NCBI GenBank assembly: GCA_013336025.1
Contig: JAAXUM010000150.1
Location: 1 to 5,280, forward strand
From: Chlorobiaceae bacterium
Lineage (GTDB): Bacteria > Bacteroidota > Chlorobiia > Chlorobiales > Chlorobiaceae
Length of the DNA: 5,280 nucleotides
Reading direction: 5' to 3'
Position numbers and translations under genes: made by a program. The notes below the pieces were generated by a model. The model saw nothing but the letters and a program-made list of their open reading frames with translations, was not told the DNA's origin and did no database searches. Positions 5,000 through 5,280 of the stretch are shown piece by piece (positions within the stretch are counted from its first letter, which is position 1; the number at the start of each line of letters is the position of its first letter).

Positions 5000-5280
5000 A
5001 TGCCTACAACAAACGAGAATCTGAAAGAGGCTTTTGCCGGCGAAAGCCAGGCGAACCAGAAATACCTTGCCTTTGCAAAAGAGGCTGAAAAAGAGGGTTT
5101 TAAAAATGTGGCCAAGCTGTTCCGCACCACGGCCCAGGCTGAGCGGATTCATGCAGAGGGTCATCTTGACTCTCTTGGCGGCATCGGATCGACAGCCGAA
5201 AACCTCAATAAGGCTATTGAGGGTGAAACGTATGAGCATAATGAAATGTATCCACCCATGCTCGAACAGGCTCAGGCAGA
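5000..5280 (+). CDS. rbr: Rubrerythrin, N-terminal part (cut by window edge)
   Basis: Rubrerythrin is a cytoplasmic diiron protein of anaerobes that reduces hydrogen peroxide to water with electrons from rubredoxin-type donors. Only the first 93 codons are inside the window. They cover the first two helices of the ferritin-like four-helix bundle and the start of the third. Iron-ligand candidates are in the family positions: Glu15 (FAGESQANQKY), Glu48 and His51 (QAERIHAEGH), and Glu76 with Glu79 (EGETYEHNEMYP). The second E-x-x-H pair and the C-terminal rubredoxin-like Cys4 iron site that define a full rubrerythrin would lie beyond 5280, so a short ferritin-like erythrin cannot be excluded. 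ATG 5000 gives the typical MPTTNENLKEAF start; only a partial ribosome site (aagag, 9-10 bases upstream) precedes it. A candidate promoter lies at 4906-4934. Confidence 0.92.
   Translation, partial: MPTTNENLKEAFAGESQANQKYLAFAKEAEKEGFKNVAKLFRTTAQAERIHAEGHLDSLGGIGSTAENLNKAIEGETYEHNEMYPPMLEQAQA

Noticed and set aside
4949..5239. 96-codon minus-strand ORF at the right edge
   Set aside because: It is antisense to the rubrerythrin coding region, whose frame and iron-ligand residues are clear.

Overview
The window reads as part of the chromosome of an anaerobic bacterium, most likely a green sulfur bacterium (Chlorobi: Chlorobium, Pelodictyon or Prosthecochloris type). This rests on three things recognised by eye: a rubrerythrin with a characteristic N-terminus, an ArsC-like nitrogenase-associated protein, and short conserved proteins of the style seen in Chlorobi. 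It also fits that most start codons lack a clear Shine-Dalgarno sequence. No rRNA, tRNA, CRISPR array, insertion sequence or phage gene was seen, and the assignment was made without any database search.

Left part (1-1312). Two minus-strand genes form a small operon: an ArsC/Spx-fold nitrogenase-associated-type protein (378-824), then 11 bp further on a 102-residue protein of unknown function (58-366), closed by a hairpin terminator at the window edge. A short AT-rich divergent region (825-975) holds a promoter and a 9-bp perfect inverted repeat (911-940). It leads rightwards into an 85-residue unknown protein (976-1233), which ends at a textbook rho-independent terminator (1268-1312).

Middle (1324-3409). 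A large minus-strand gene encodes a SulP/SLC26-family membrane transporter with a C-terminal STAS domain; its sequence is closest to the E. coli DauA (YchM) type. Upstream lies a 364-bp gap before the next plus-strand gene. This gap carries the likely transporter promoter and a distinct GC-richer island with a 43-codon plus-strand ORF (3168-3299). That ORF ends inside a short hairpin followed by eight T's, so it may be a small protein gene, a small RNA or a decayed remnant.

Right part (3410-5280). Three plus-strand genes follow: a very acidic UPF0149/YecA-family protein (3410-4006), a protein with a class III nucleotidyl cyclase homology domain that has lost its catalytic residues (4090-4890), and the first 93 codons of a rubrerythrin (5000 to the edge), which has its own plausible promoter. 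Rubrerythrin is a peroxide-reducing diiron protein of anaerobes.

The genes do not form one obvious pathway; the window looks like ordinary housekeeping and accessory chromosome. The points most worth a second look are the degenerate cyclase, the small ORF and terminator island at 3168-3308, and the inverted repeat at 911-940.
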